Shown piece after piece: positions 1 through 6,980 of a stretch of 11,801 bases of DNA. The notes beneath the pieces are model-generated. The model worked only from the letters and a program-made list of their open reading frames with translations. It had not been told where the DNA came from and searched no databases. Position numbers and translations under genes: made by a program. The first letter of the stretch is position 1. Each line of letters begins with the position of its first letter. Source of the stretch: Acidicaldus organivorans (GTDB taxonomy: Bacteria; Pseudomonadota; Alphaproteobacteria; Acetobacterales; Acetobacteraceae); NCBI GenBank assembly GCA_000759655.1, contig KN174005.1, positions 17,230 to 29,030 of the forward strand. Direction: 5' to 3'.

Positions 1-9
1 TCGGCGTGC

Positions 10-687
10 TCAGCGCCGCCTGAGCGGCGCGTCGGGGTTGGCGAGCTGGTCGCGGTCGCGCCAGTCGGGGCGGACGTAGTTGATTTCCATCAGGCGGCGG
101 ACGCCGATGATCTTGCGCTTCTCGAAGCCGTGCCACGTATTGGGACCGGGGACGAAGATGATCCCGCCGTTGAACTCGCCCGGCGCCTGGCCAATCCAGC
201 GCCGGTTCTCGTCGTAAATGTCGGTGCCCCACTCGGCGCTGTCCGGGCCGGTGAAGAAATAGACCACCATCGAGAAGAGCTTCTCCGGGATGTCGCGGTG
301 CGGCTCGAGCCACATCCCGTCGAGATCCTGGATATACTCGGCCCGGAGATAGGCCCCTTCCGTCTCGATCCCGAGGGTGCGGGCGAAGAGATCGACGATC
401 TCCGGATCAGAGAACCCTTGGGCGAGCAGATCGAGACTGGGGAACTTGGCGCGGAGCGCGGGCGTGATGAAGGTCCGCTTGTCGTTGTAGCTCGCCCGCG
501 TGCCGTCGCCGAGCCCGATCGCGGGCGGGGCGATGGGCAGGGTGAGAATGCCGGTGATGAGGCTTTCGGGAAAGACGTTGCGGATCCGCCAGCGCCGGTA
601 GGGCGTCTCAAGCCGCTCGGCGGTGCGGAGCATCGCATCGAGCGAGGCGATCACCTCCTCGCGCGTGGGAAGCGGCGGATAGGGCAT
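10..687 (-). CDS. 2-oxoglutarate/Fe(II)-dependent oxygenase C (substrate unknown)
   Basis: A 225-residue protein of the 2OG-Fe(II) oxygenase superfamily, whose members use 2-oxoglutarate, O2 and Fe(II) to hydroxylate or otherwise oxidise a substrate, normally in the cytoplasm. Visible metal ligands are the HxD pair H130-R-D132 (in EPHRDIPEK) and the distal H186 in TWHGF. R197 or R198 in the following strand is placed to bind the 2OG carboxylate. The stretch after HxD (K...VVYF, WGTDIYDENRR) closely parallels oxygenase A of the same operon, so the two look like paralogues. I chose the ATG at 687 because an AGAGGTG ribosome site lies just upstream. The open frame continues to 795, but that extension would overlap the end of the preceding gene. 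It is the last gene of the operon in the window, 53 bases after oxygenase B. No signal peptide or membrane segment is seen. Fold and cofactor are fairly sure; substrate unknown. Confidence 0.85.
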   Translation of the reverse strand: MPYPPLPTREEVIASLDAMLRTAERLETPYRRWRIRNVFPESLITGILTLPIAPPAIGLGDGTRASYNDKRTFITPALRAKFPSLDLLAQGFSDPEIVDLFARTLGIETEGAYLRAEYIQDLDGMWLEPHRDIPEKLFSMVVYFFTGPDSAEWGTDIYDENRRWIGQAPGEFNGGIIFVPGPNTWHGFEKRKIIGVRRLMEINYVRPDWRDRDQLANPDAPLRRR

Positions 688-740
688 CGGCGTCACCTCT
701 TCAAAGGAGTTCGGGAGAACGGAGGCCGGAACATCCGCGC

Positions 741-1416
741 TCAGCGCGGCGTGTATTCCATGACCTTGTTGAGGAGCGGCACCGATTTCGCCCAAGCCGA
801 GAGGCTGTGCCGCCAGTATTCCCGCCGCACATAGGCCTCCGAATCCACGTAGCAGAGCTGCAAGCTCATCCGCCGGCCCCGCTGGGGGAGAAACCCGTGC
901 CAGGAACGCTCCGAGACCCGGAACATCAGCATCTTGCCGTATTCGGGGGGAAATTCGAAGGCGAAATCCTCCCGGTCGGACGAGCGCAGGACACGGAGCC
1001 TGCCCCGCTCATAGGGCCAGCTCGGACTGAAGCCAAGGATCACGGTGATGATCTTGTGCTTCGAGTCGGGGTGGGCATGGGCCTTCGTTGTAATGGCCGG
1101 TGGTGTTGCCCATCATCAGGATCACCGGCGGGCGGTTCGAGAGATCGATGTCGAATTTCTCCTCGACCAGAGAGCGGAACCGCGTGCTGAGGAGCTCGCT
1201 GATCACCTGCCCGAACGCCTGTCCGTAACGGAGCTGGGGAAGTCCGTAAGAGCCGCGCGCCGGGATTTCGGGGGCATCGGCGAGCACGGACTCACGGTAT
1301 TCGGGCCGCATCGCCTGATCGACGTAGGAATATTCGTAAGGATCGAACTGGAGCGGCGCGGCGCGGATCGCCTCCTCGTCGAGGATTGAGAGTTTTGTTT
1401 CGGGATCATGGAGCAT
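741..1416 (-). pseudogene. 2-oxoglutarate/Fe(II)-dependent oxygenase B, frameshifted at the catalytic HxD motif
   Basis: Two open frames (about 1009-1416 and 741-1043) join into one 224-residue 2OG-Fe(II) oxygenase if one base is removed from the GGG at 1079-1081 (CCC on the coding strand). The repaired protein reads ...NEGHAHPDSKHKIITVILGF..., giving the HxD pair H115-P-D117, the distal H173 in SWHGF and a basic R181/R182. Unrepaired, the upstream frame runs past the break for about 70 bases of unrelated sequence and stops after 135 residues, lacking both metal motifs. The start at 1416 is backed by an AAAGGAG eight bases upstream; a GTG three codons earlier is possible. The gene sits 30 bases behind the RidA-like gene. 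The sequence around the break does not resemble a known programmed +1 site. It may be a true pseudogene, a recent mutation or a base-calling error; the rest of the frame is undecayed, which argues for a recent change or an error. Confidence 0.85.
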
Positions 1417-1446
1417 GGGAGACACTCCTTTCCGGATGGGGACGGA

Positions 1447-2595
1447 TCAGAAACGGGGAAGGCCAGACTCTTCCGCCCGCACCGCCGCCACCCCCTCGAT
1501 CTCGACCAGCCATTGCGGCCGGCAGACCGGCGCATGCAGCAGGATCCGCGGCACGTCAGGAAGGGCGCGTTCGAGACGCCGCTCCAGGCGCGGTGCATCG
1601 GCGGGATCGCGCAGATAGACGAGGAGGTAGAGGAGGTCCTCGAGCCTTGCGCCCCCTTGCGCGAGGAGACCCGCGGCGTTGTCGAGGGCGCGGTCGAGCT
1701 GCGCCTCGGCATCGCCGACATGCACCACCTCCCCGTTGCGGTCGATGCTCGCCGTGCCGGAGAGAAAGACATGGCGGCGGTCGGCATAGCGCACCTCGGT
1801 CGCCCGTTCGAAGCTCACCCCGTATTCCTTGGGCGCGTTGAGGCGCGAGAAGTCGTTGAGATAGCGCACCTGCTCTGCCCTCAGCCCGGCGATCGCGTAA
1901 GAGTCCATCGCCACGAGATCGTAACGATGCGCGCAGGCGCCGCCGATCCCGGTCGAGGCGATGAAATGGGTGGCCGGGGTCAGTCCTTCCTCGGCGAACA
2001 CCTCGCGCCGCTCGGAGACCATGTCCTGATAGAAGAGATCGACATCGCGCACGTAAATCCAGGTGCGCACGCAGTGATCGCGGATCGTCGCCTGATAGGG
2101 GGCAAGGATCTCCTTGAGGCGGGTAAAAACCGCCCGCGTCTGCGGGCGCATCGGCACCGGGTTCTGTTCGGCCCCGGCGCAGAGCCCGCCGATCCAGAGA
2201 TGGGTGAGGCCCATGCGGTGCACAGCGACCCCATCGCCTAGCGCCTCGCGCGAGGAAAACCCGTCAGGACCGAGATGATAGGCGAGCAGCGCGAGCTTGG
2301 CGCCGAAGGCAGGCGGCTGCTCGACGAGGGAGAGGGCAAAGGGCGCCCGCGGGTCGCTCTTGGCAAGCGTGCTCGCCCGCACCCGGGCCGCCTGGTTCTG
2401 GGCGTCGGAGACGAAGAGGCGGCGAAATATGGCGCTCTCCCGATCGAGCCCGAGGCTCGCGCAAAGCGCGGCGTAACGCGCCTCGAGCCCGGCGAGCGCG
2501 GTCTCGAGATCGGCTCCCTCTTCGGCCGTGAGGGCGAAGACGTATTCGGCCGGTCCGAGGCTCGGGGTGAAAACGCGGGTCTCACTCATTCTCAT
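1447..2595 (-). CDS. Two-domain RidA/YjgF-superfamily protein, chorismatase (FkbO/Hyg5)-like
   Basis: A 382-residue protein, about three times the size of a simple RidA. The C-terminal part (about 255-375) is a clear RidA/YjgF domain: a central FLSGTASID strand, an LLYLLVYLRD helix-strand, and the closing CRPQWLVEIEGVAAV, which matches the RidA signature with its conserved Arg and Glu. The middle part (about 135-220) holds RTWIYVRDVD and THFIASTGI. From memory these resemble the FkbO/Hyg5/XanB2 chorismatase group, which has a degenerate N-terminal RidA-like half and converts chorismate to dihydroxycyclohexadiene or hydroxybenzoate acids. The family link is inferred; whether it cleaves chorismate is not shown. 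Alternatives are an imine/enamine deaminase or a ligand-binding RidA relative. It lies 18 bases after oxygenase A and 30 before oxygenase B. A GAGGA serves either of two close ATGs, at 2595 (spacing 4) or 2589 (spacing 10), so the exact start is open. Confidence 0.85.
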   Translation of the reverse strand: MRMSETRVFTPSLGPAEYVFALTAEEGADLETALAGLEARYAALCASLGLDRESAIFRRLFVSDAQNQAARVRASTLAKSDPRAPFALSLVEQPPAFGAKLALLAYHLGPDGFSSREALGDGVAVHRMGLTHLWIGGLCAGAEQNPVPMRPQTRAVFTRLKEILAPYQATIRDHCVRTWIYVRDVDLFYQDMVSERREVFAEEGLTPATHFIASTGIGGACAHRYDLVAMDSYAIAGLRAEQVRYLNDFSRLNAPKEYGVSFERATEVRYADRRHVFLSGTASIDRNGEVVHVGDAEAQLDRALDNAAGLLAQGGARLEDLLYLLVYLRDPADAPRLERRLERALPDVPRILLHAPVCRPQWLVEIEGVAAVRAEESGLPRF

Positions 2596-2613
2596 CGGTT
2601 CCTCGTTGCGGCA

Positions 2614-3354
2614 TCAGGCGGAGAGGCGGAAACGGTAGCCATCCGGGTCCTTGCCGCGCAGGCGGCGCCATTTGACCTGCCAGGTATTGGCGTTGACGGT
2701 GACGATGAACAATTTGCGGAGCACGCCTTCCGGCGAGGTGAGCGGCCGCACCCCGTGCCAGGAATGATCGGTGCGGGCGAAGATCAGGCTCGCATTGCCC
2801 ACCGCGCGCAAGGCTGCCGCCGTCTCGAGCTCGTCGAAAGAGGGAGCGGAGTGCGCCTGAAAGCGCTTCCTGTCATCGAGGATCAGGATGTCCCCACCCC
2901 ATTCGGGCGGCCATTCCTCGGCCGAGACGAAATAGAAGATGTGGGTCGCGATCTTGCGCCGCGCGTCGCAATGCGGCGAGACCGAGCAGCCGTTCCAGGC
3001 GTAATACCATTCGAAGGTGAGGATCGGATTGGCTTGGATGCCAAGCACGCGACGGAGGAAGCCGAGATAGCGCGGCCCTTCCAGCTCCTCGATGAAGGCA
3101 CGCCAGGGGCGCGGAAGCTCAAGGCCCGGCCGGTAGTGGAGGATGTAGCGGTCGTGGCTCTGCTGACCATGCGCGCGCCGCACATTGACGAATTTTTCGA
3201 AGGCGGGATGGCTCACCTCGGGCAAGTTCGCCTTGAGCTCGGCATAGGCATCGGGGGTCAGCGGCGCATCGATCGCCGCCCACGGATACGGAGCACGGTT
3301 CTGGAAGGAGGCGCCGTCCACCGCATCGAGGGCGTCGTAATTCAGAAACGGCAT
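2614..3354 (-). CDS. 2-oxoglutarate/Fe(II)-dependent oxygenase A (substrate unknown)
   Basis: First gene of the oxygenase operon; 246 residues. The double-stranded beta-helix core is marked by H128-C-D130 in SPHCDARRK, then ATHIFYF and WGGDILILDDRKRF, and by the distal H200 in HSWHGV. R213 in GVLRKLFIVTVN is the likely 2OG-binding basic residue. The protein is therefore predicted to use 2-oxoglutarate, O2 and Fe(II); the substrate cannot be read from the sequence. The core is parallel to that of oxygenase C, while oxygenase B is more distant. The start at 3354 is supported by an AGGAAAGGA about six bases upstream. The frame stays open to 3552, but the extra 66 residues are Arg/Pro-rich, carry no motif and run across two perfect inverted repeats, so I treat them as leader. 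The TGA is followed 18 bases later by the RidA-like gene, indicating co-transcription. Confidence 0.88.
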   Translation of the reverse strand: MPFLNYDALDAVDGASFQNRAPYPWAAIDAPLTPDAYAELKANLPEVSHPAFEKFVNVRRAHGQQSHDRYILHYRPGLELPRPWRAFIEELEGPRYLGFLRRVLGIQANPILTFEWYYAWNGCSVSPHCDARRKIATHIFYFVSAEEWPPEWGGDILILDDRKRFQAHSAPSFDELETAAALRAVGNASLIFARTDHSWHGVRPLTSPEGVLRKLFIVTVNANTWQVKWRRLRGKDPDGYRFRLSA

Positions 3355-3388
3355 CGCGTTCCTTTCCTCGGTTCCTCGGATCGGGGTT

Positions 3389-3420
3389 GGCCCGGCGGTG
3401 CAGGACATGACCGCCGGGCC
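3389..3420 (-). promoter_or_regulatory. Perfect 11-bp inverted repeat in the oxygenase operon leader
   Basis: GGCCCGGCGGT at 3389-3399 and its exact reverse complement at 3410-3420 enclose a 10-base loop. On the minus strand this lies 34 bases ahead of the oxygenase A start codon and about 20 from its ribosome site. No T-run follows in either direction, so it is not a standard intrinsic terminator. It could be a leader RNA hairpin affecting translation or RNA stability, or a protein-binding operator. Its function is inferred from position only. Confidence 0.5.
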
Positions 3421-3468
3421 CCGGGTGGGAAGGGAAAGAGGGCGCCGCTCTTTCCGATCCGGACCATG

Positions 3469-3489
3469 CGCCTCGCCTCCCGCGAGGCG
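3469..3489 (-). promoter_or_regulatory. Perfect 8-bp inverted repeat, upstream leader hairpin
   Basis: CGCCTCGC at 3469-3476 and GCGAGGCG at 3482-3489 pair exactly around a five-base loop. It lies 48 bases upstream of the larger inverted repeat on the minus strand, so a transcript starting farther upstream would carry both. Only three Ts follow on the plus strand and no plus-strand gene precedes it, so a terminator role is unlikely. Confidence 0.4.
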
Positions 3490-3602
3490 TTTGATCTGCC
3501 GCAAGCGGAAGATGACAAAATGTTCATGTGATCGCTTTTCCGCCGCCGGCACTCGAGACGTGGTGCCCTATACGTGTTGCCGTCGGCACCTCGCCCTCAT
3601 TG

Positions 3603-3616
3603 GGAGCTCGAGCTCC
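3603..3616. repeat. Perfect 14-bp palindrome GGAGCTCGAGCTCC
   Basis: A perfect palindrome with no spacer, about 135 bases upstream of the chemoreceptor start. Such symmetry fits a dimeric regulator site, but no known operator consensus is recognised, and GC-rich DNA with repeated AGCTC can produce this by chance. Confidence 0.35.
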
Positions 3617-3630
3617 TTACGATCCTCTGA

Positions 3631-3648
3631 GGCCCAATTCGTTGGGCC
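3631..3648 (+). repeat. Hairpin with TTCG loop, GGCCCAA/TTGGGCC
   Basis: Seven perfectly paired bases on each side of a TTCG loop, about 100 bases upstream of the chemoreceptor start. The loop is the stable UUCG type but is closed by A-U instead of C-G. No T-run follows. It overlaps the first copy of a direct repeat (CAATTC[G/T]TTGGG at 3635-3646 and 3664-3675), so the symmetry may reflect regulator sites and not RNA structure. Confidence 0.35.
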
Positions 3649-3749
3649 ACTTTCTCCGGGCCACAATTCTTTGGGGCGTTAACCGGATCGCAACCGTCCG
3701 GATTGTAAGAGGGACGGAGAGACGTCACCCCAGGGAGGGAGGAGATTTC

Positions 3750-5234
3750 ATGCCCATCTGGCCTTTCGGGACGAAAGCAACAGACGAAAACGCCCTGCTC
3801 GCCGCCCTCGATTCGACCTTCCTGCGGCTGAGTTTCGATCTCGATGGGGGACGGGTGCTCGGCGCCAGCCCGCCGCTGCTCGCCCTGCTCGGCAAGCGCG
3901 CCGAGGACATCACCGGCCGGGCGCTGGAGAGCCTGCTCACCGATGAAGGCCGGGCGAGCGAAGCCTTCACGTCGCTTCTGCCCCGGCTGCGCCGCGGCGA
4001 GCCGGTCCATGCCGACCTCCCCTTCCGCACCGGCGAGGGCGGCACGGTCTGGGTCACCGGCGCAAGCGTGCCAGTCGAACGCTCAGGGGCCCGCCGCGAC
4101 GCTGTGATGATCGCCCGCCGCGCCGATGAGCGGATCGAAACGGCGCAGACCCTGGCCGCGCTGGACCGCACCCAGGCGCTCATCGAGTTTTCGCCGGATG
4201 GCACCACCCGTCGGGCCAACGAGAATTTTTGCAAAGTGATGGGCTACCGGCCTGAGGAATTGGCCGGTCAGCATCACCGCATTTTTCTCACCGACCCCGC
4301 CGAGGCGAATTCAGCCGCCTATGCCGCTTTCTGGGAGAAACTCCGCCGCGGGGAATTTCATGAGGGCGAAATCGCCCGCCGCCGCCGCGATGGCGAAACC
4401 GTCTGGCTGTGGGCGAGCTACAATCCGGTCTTCGATGCCAATCGCCGGGTCAGTAAGGTGATCAAGATCGCCGCCGACATCACCGAAATGGTCAACACCC
4501 GAAAAACTCTCAAAAGTGTGGCGCGTGAGCTCGACAAGCAACTTGCCACCATGGGCGGCGACATGACCACGGTGCGGGATGAGACGGAACAGGCCCGCGC
4601 CGCAGCCGAGGAAAGTGCCGCGACGGTGCAGACAGTGGCCGCCGCCGCCGAGGAACTCGCCGCCTCGGTCCACGAAATCTCCGGGCGGATGAGCGAAGCC
4701 TCCCGCCTCGTCGCCACGACCTCCGAACAGGCCCGCGCCAGCGCCGAAGTCACCGAAAGCCTCACCGCCGCCAGCCGCGAGATCACCGAGATCGTGAGCC
4801 TGATCACCTCGATTGCCGAACAGACCAACCTGCTCGCCCTCAACGCCACCATCGAGGCGGCACGGGCGGGGGAGGCCGGGCGCGGCTTCGCCGTCGTGGC
4901 AGGCGAGGTCAAGCAGCTTGCCGACCAGACGCGGCGTGCTACCGAAAAAGTGGCCGAACAGATCAACCGCCTGCAAGGCGCAAGCGACCTGGTCACTGCC
5001 GTCATCGCCCGCATCGCCGAATCGCTCCAGGGGATCGATCAGATCACCGTCGCCACGGCGAGCGCGGTCGAGGAGCAAAGCGCGGTGACCCGCGACATCT
5101 CCGCCCAGATGCAGCGCGTCGCCGAGGCCTCCGAGCGCATCCGCCACGGCGCCCACGCCATCGCCCAGTCGGTCGCAAACACCTCGGCCGCCCTCGATCA
5201 GGCGCGCGCCGTCTCAAGCCGCCTCGTCGCCTGA
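3750..5234 (+). CDS. Cytoplasmic methyl-accepting chemotaxis transducer with two PAS domains
   Basis: A 494-residue soluble chemoreceptor that would signal through CheW/CheA to flagella or another chemosensory output. Two PAS domains come first. One, at about 12-125, is degenerate. The second, at about 136-247, is clear, with [23 protein letters not shown] and a [11 protein letters not shown] strand ending in DITE. A long helical MCP signalling domain follows (about 255-490). Its hairpin tip at about 355-394 has the canonical [19 protein letters not shown] and [12 protein letters not shown] signature. No membrane segment, HAMP domain or periplasmic sensor is present, giving the layout of Pseudomonas BdlA and Aer-like cytoplasmic receptors. 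PAS domains may hold haem, flavin or another ligand; none can be assigned here. There is no CheR-tethering pentapeptide at the C terminus (SSRLVA). The start at 3750 follows a strong GGGAGGGAGGAG; the frame opens at 3528, but the upstream part is non-coding in character. Single-gene unit, divergent from the oxygenase operon. Confidence 0.93.
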   Translation: MPIWPFGTKATDENALLAALDSTFLRLSFDLDGGRVLGASPPLLALLGKRAEDITGRALESLLTDEGRASEAFTSLLPRLRRGEPVHADLPFRTGEGGTVWVTGASVPVERSGARRDAVMIARRADERIETAQTLAALDRTQALIEFSPDGTTRRANENFCKVMGYRPEELAGQHHRIFLTDPAEANSAAYAAFWEKLRRGEFHEGEIARRRRDGETVWLWASYNPVFDANRRVSKVIKIAADITEMVNTRKTLKSVARELDKQLATMGGDMTTVRDETEQARAAAEESAATVQTVAAAAEELAASVHEISGRMSEASRLVATTSEQARASAEVTESLTAASREITEIVSLITSIAEQTNLLALNATIEAARAGEAGRGFAVVAGEVKQLADQTRRATEKVAEQINRLQGASDLVTAVIARIAESLQGIDQITVATASAVEEQSAVTRDISAQMQRVAEASERIRHGAHAIAQSVANTSAALDQARAVSSRLVA

Positions 5235-5290
5235 GCGCGCCTCAACGGGGAAGAAACGGAGCAACGAAACGTTCCCGCTATGGAGGCGAA

Positions 5291-5319
5291 AAAGGCAGGC
5301 AAAGCCCAGGCCCGCCTTT
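5291..5319. terminator. Likely bidirectional terminator between chemoreceptor and spoVR
   Basis: AAAGGCAGGC at 5291-5300 pairs with GCCCGCCTTT at 5310-5319 around a nine-base loop. Read on the minus strand, all ten positions pair (one as G-U), and the stem runs into TTTTT, suiting the end of the prkA-yeaH-spoVR transcript about 130 bases after the spoVR stop. On the plus strand the stem has one A-C mismatch and ends in only TTT, so it would be a weaker terminator for the chemoreceptor gene, 57 bases upstream. Confidence 0.65.
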
Positions 5320-5400
5320 GTCACCCCATCACGCAGGGCGCCGGCGCGCCACAAGTGACCCGCGATCATCCGGTGAACTGGCGCGATAAACCTATTTACG

Positions 5401-5421
5401 TTCCCAATCAGAGTTTGGGAA
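5401..5421. repeat. Hairpin TTCCCAA/TTGGGAA behind spoVR
   Basis: Seven perfectly paired bases on each side of a seven-base loop, 30 bases beyond the spoVR stop codon. It has no T-run on either strand. It could stabilise the 3' end of the stress-operon mRNA ahead of the terminator at 5291-5319. The remainder of the 5235-5450 gap shows nothing recognisable. Confidence 0.35.
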
Positions 5422-5450
5422 GAGATCGCGCGGGGCTTACGCGCCGATGT

Positions 5451-6980
5451 TCACATCCGCGACCGGCGCGGTCCGGCATCATAGCGGCGCAGCACCCGCT
5501 CGCTCTCGGCATCGACCTCGGCGAGCCGCACTTCATAGCCCCACAAATCGGCAAGGTGTCCCAACGCCAGCTTGGCGTTCCGCTCATCGAGCATCCGCCC
5601 TTCGATCACCCGGTGCTCGAGTTCGAGGCAACGGTCACCGTCGAGATCGACATCGACGATCTCAATCTGCGGTTCGTTACGGGCGAGATCGAAATGATCG
5701 GCAAGCCGCCAGCGCAGCGTCTCATAGCCCTGCTCGTCATGGATCGCCTCGACCACATAGTCGCTCTCGCCATCGTCCTCGATCGAGAAGAGACGGAAAT
5801 GACGGATCACCTCGGGACTCAGATACTGGCGGATGAAGCTCTCGTCGCGATGATTGGCCCAGGCCTCGCGCAGCACGCCCCACGGATCGCCCGAGCCCGC
5901 AATGTCGGGGAACCAGGCGCGGTCCTCCGCGGTCGGGGTGGTGGCGATGCGGGCGAGATCGCGCATCATGCCGAACCCGAGCGCATAGACATTGATCCCG
6001 GAAAAACCGGGATGATCATAACCGGGCTGGGCGATCACGCTCGAATGGGCGTGCAGGAATTCGAGCATGGCCCCTTCATCCACCGCCCCCTGCTCGTAGA
6101 GCCGGTTCATCAGCATGTAATGGACATAGGTGGCGCAGCCCTCGTTCATCAGCCGGGTCTGGCGCTGGGGATAGAAATATTGGGCGATGTTGCGCACGAT
6201 GCGCAGGATCTCGCGCTGCCAGGGCTTGAGCAGCGGGGCCTTCTTCTCAAGAAAATAGAGGATGTTTTCCTCGGGCAGGCCGAAGAGACGCTGCCGTTCG
6301 GCCCGCGCCGAGGGTGGCCGCTTGCGCGAGGGGATGCCCCACAGCGTCTCCAGCATGCGCTGCTCTTCCATCACCCGCTCGCGCTCCTGCTGTTCTTCTT
6401 CCGAGAGCGAGATCTTCTTGCGCGGGCAGCGATCCACCCCATGCGTCATCAGGGCGTGCGCGGCATCGAGGATGCGCTCGACTGCCTCCTCGCCGTGGCG
6501 TTCCTCGCATTTGGCGATATAGTTCTTGGCGAATTCCATGTAGGGAATGATCGCCGAGGCATCGGTCCACTGCCGGAACAGCGCGTTGTTCTTGAAGAAG
6601 TGGTTGTGGCCGAAGGCGGCGTGCGCGATGACCAGGCTCTGCATGAGGAGGGAATTGTCCTCCATCACATAGACCAGGCAGGGATTGGAATTGATCACGA
6701 TCTCATAGGCGAGGCTCGCATAGCCCTGCCGGTAGAGCGCCTCCTCACGCGCGAAACGTTTGCCGAACGACCAATGCCGGTACATCAGCGGCAGGCCGAT
6801 CGAGGAATAGGCATCGAGCATCTGCTCGGCGCTGATCACTTCGAGCTGGACGGGATAGAGATCCAGCCCGAACTCGCCCTCGGCGATCGGACGGAGCCGC
6901 TCGAACACCCGGTGGAGATCGTAGAAACTCCACTCCTGATGGGCGCGGATGCGGAAATCGTCGGAAAGGATCGCGCTCAT
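5451..6980 (-). CDS. spoVR: SpoVR family protein (YcgB type)
   Basis: A 509-residue protein, the usual length for YcgB/SpoVR (about 510 in E. coli). It is named after a Bacillus spore-cortex protein, but it is widespread in non-spore-formers, where it follows prkA and yeaH; its biochemical role is not established. The N-terminal body is typical: EWSFYDLHRVFE, GLPLMYRHWSFGK, EIVINSNPCLVYVMEDNS, then HAAFGHNHFFKNN (about 120-132) with three closely spaced histidines, and later MNEGCATYVHYMLMN (about 278-292). The His and Glu clusters could bind a metal; that is inference. The start at 6980 gives an ATGA overlap with the yeaH stop, preceded by GGAG, so translation of the two is coupled. A longer frame open to 7109 lies wholly within yeaH and is rejected. 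No signal peptide or membrane segment. Confidence 0.95.
   Translation of the reverse strand: MSAILSDDFRIRAHQEWSFYDLHRVFERLRPIAEGEFGLDLYPVQLEVISAEQMLDAYSSIGLPLMYRHWSFGKRFAREEALYRQGYASLAYEIVINSNPCLVYVMEDNSLLMQSLVIAHAAFGHNHFFKNNALFRQWTDASAIIPYMEFAKNYIAKCEERHGEEAVERILDAAHALMTHGVDRCPRKKISLSEEEQQERERVMEEQRMLETLWGIPSRKRPPSARAERQRLFGLPEENILYFLEKKAPLLKPWQREILRIVRNIAQYFYPQRQTRLMNEGCATYVHYMLMNRLYEQGAVDEGAMLEFLHAHSSVIAQPGYDHPGFSGINVYALGFGMMRDLARIATTPTAEDRAWFPDIAGSGDPWGVLREAWANHRDESFIRQYLSPEVIRHFRLFSIEDDGESDYVVEAIHDEQGYETLRWRLADHFDLARNEPQIEIVDVDLDGDRCLELEHRVIEGRMLDERNAKLALGHLADLWGYEVRLAEVDAESERVLRRYDAGPRRSRM

Larger units (their letters stand above)
3355..3749. other. Divergent intergenic region, palindrome-rich
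   Basis: About 395 bases between the divergent oxygenase operon (minus) and the chemoreceptor gene (plus). Several frames are open here, but none has a recognisable motif or a good ribosome site, and I call no gene. The region holds two perfect inverted repeats on the oxygenase side (3389-3420 and 3469-3489). On the chemoreceptor side it holds a 14-base palindrome (3603-3616), a TTCG-loop hairpin (3631-3648) and a 12-base imperfect direct repeat (3635-3646 and 3664-3675). I could not identify a convincing -35/-10 pair for either direction. Confidence 0.7.

Noticed and set aside
1009..1425. Programmed +1 frameshifting in oxygenase B
   Set aside because: The bases around 1079-1081 contain no slow stop codon or known slippery context as in antizyme or prfB, so a mutation or error is simpler.
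2275..3531. A plus-strand open frame of 418 codons across the RidA-like gene and oxygenase A
   Set aside because: It is antisense to two genes with clear catalytic motifs and has no recognisable domain or ribosome site.
3355..3552. A 66-residue N-terminal extension of oxygenase A
   Set aside because: The extension has no motif, is Arg/Pro-rich and covers two perfect inverted repeats, while the ATG at 3354 has a good ribosome site and yields a normal-length oxygenase.
3398..3682. A 94-codon plus-strand frame as a small gene or precursor peptide for the oxygenase operon
   Set aside because: It is on the opposite strand, has no ribosome site, and its Arg/Ser-rich product resembles a random GC-rich reading frame.
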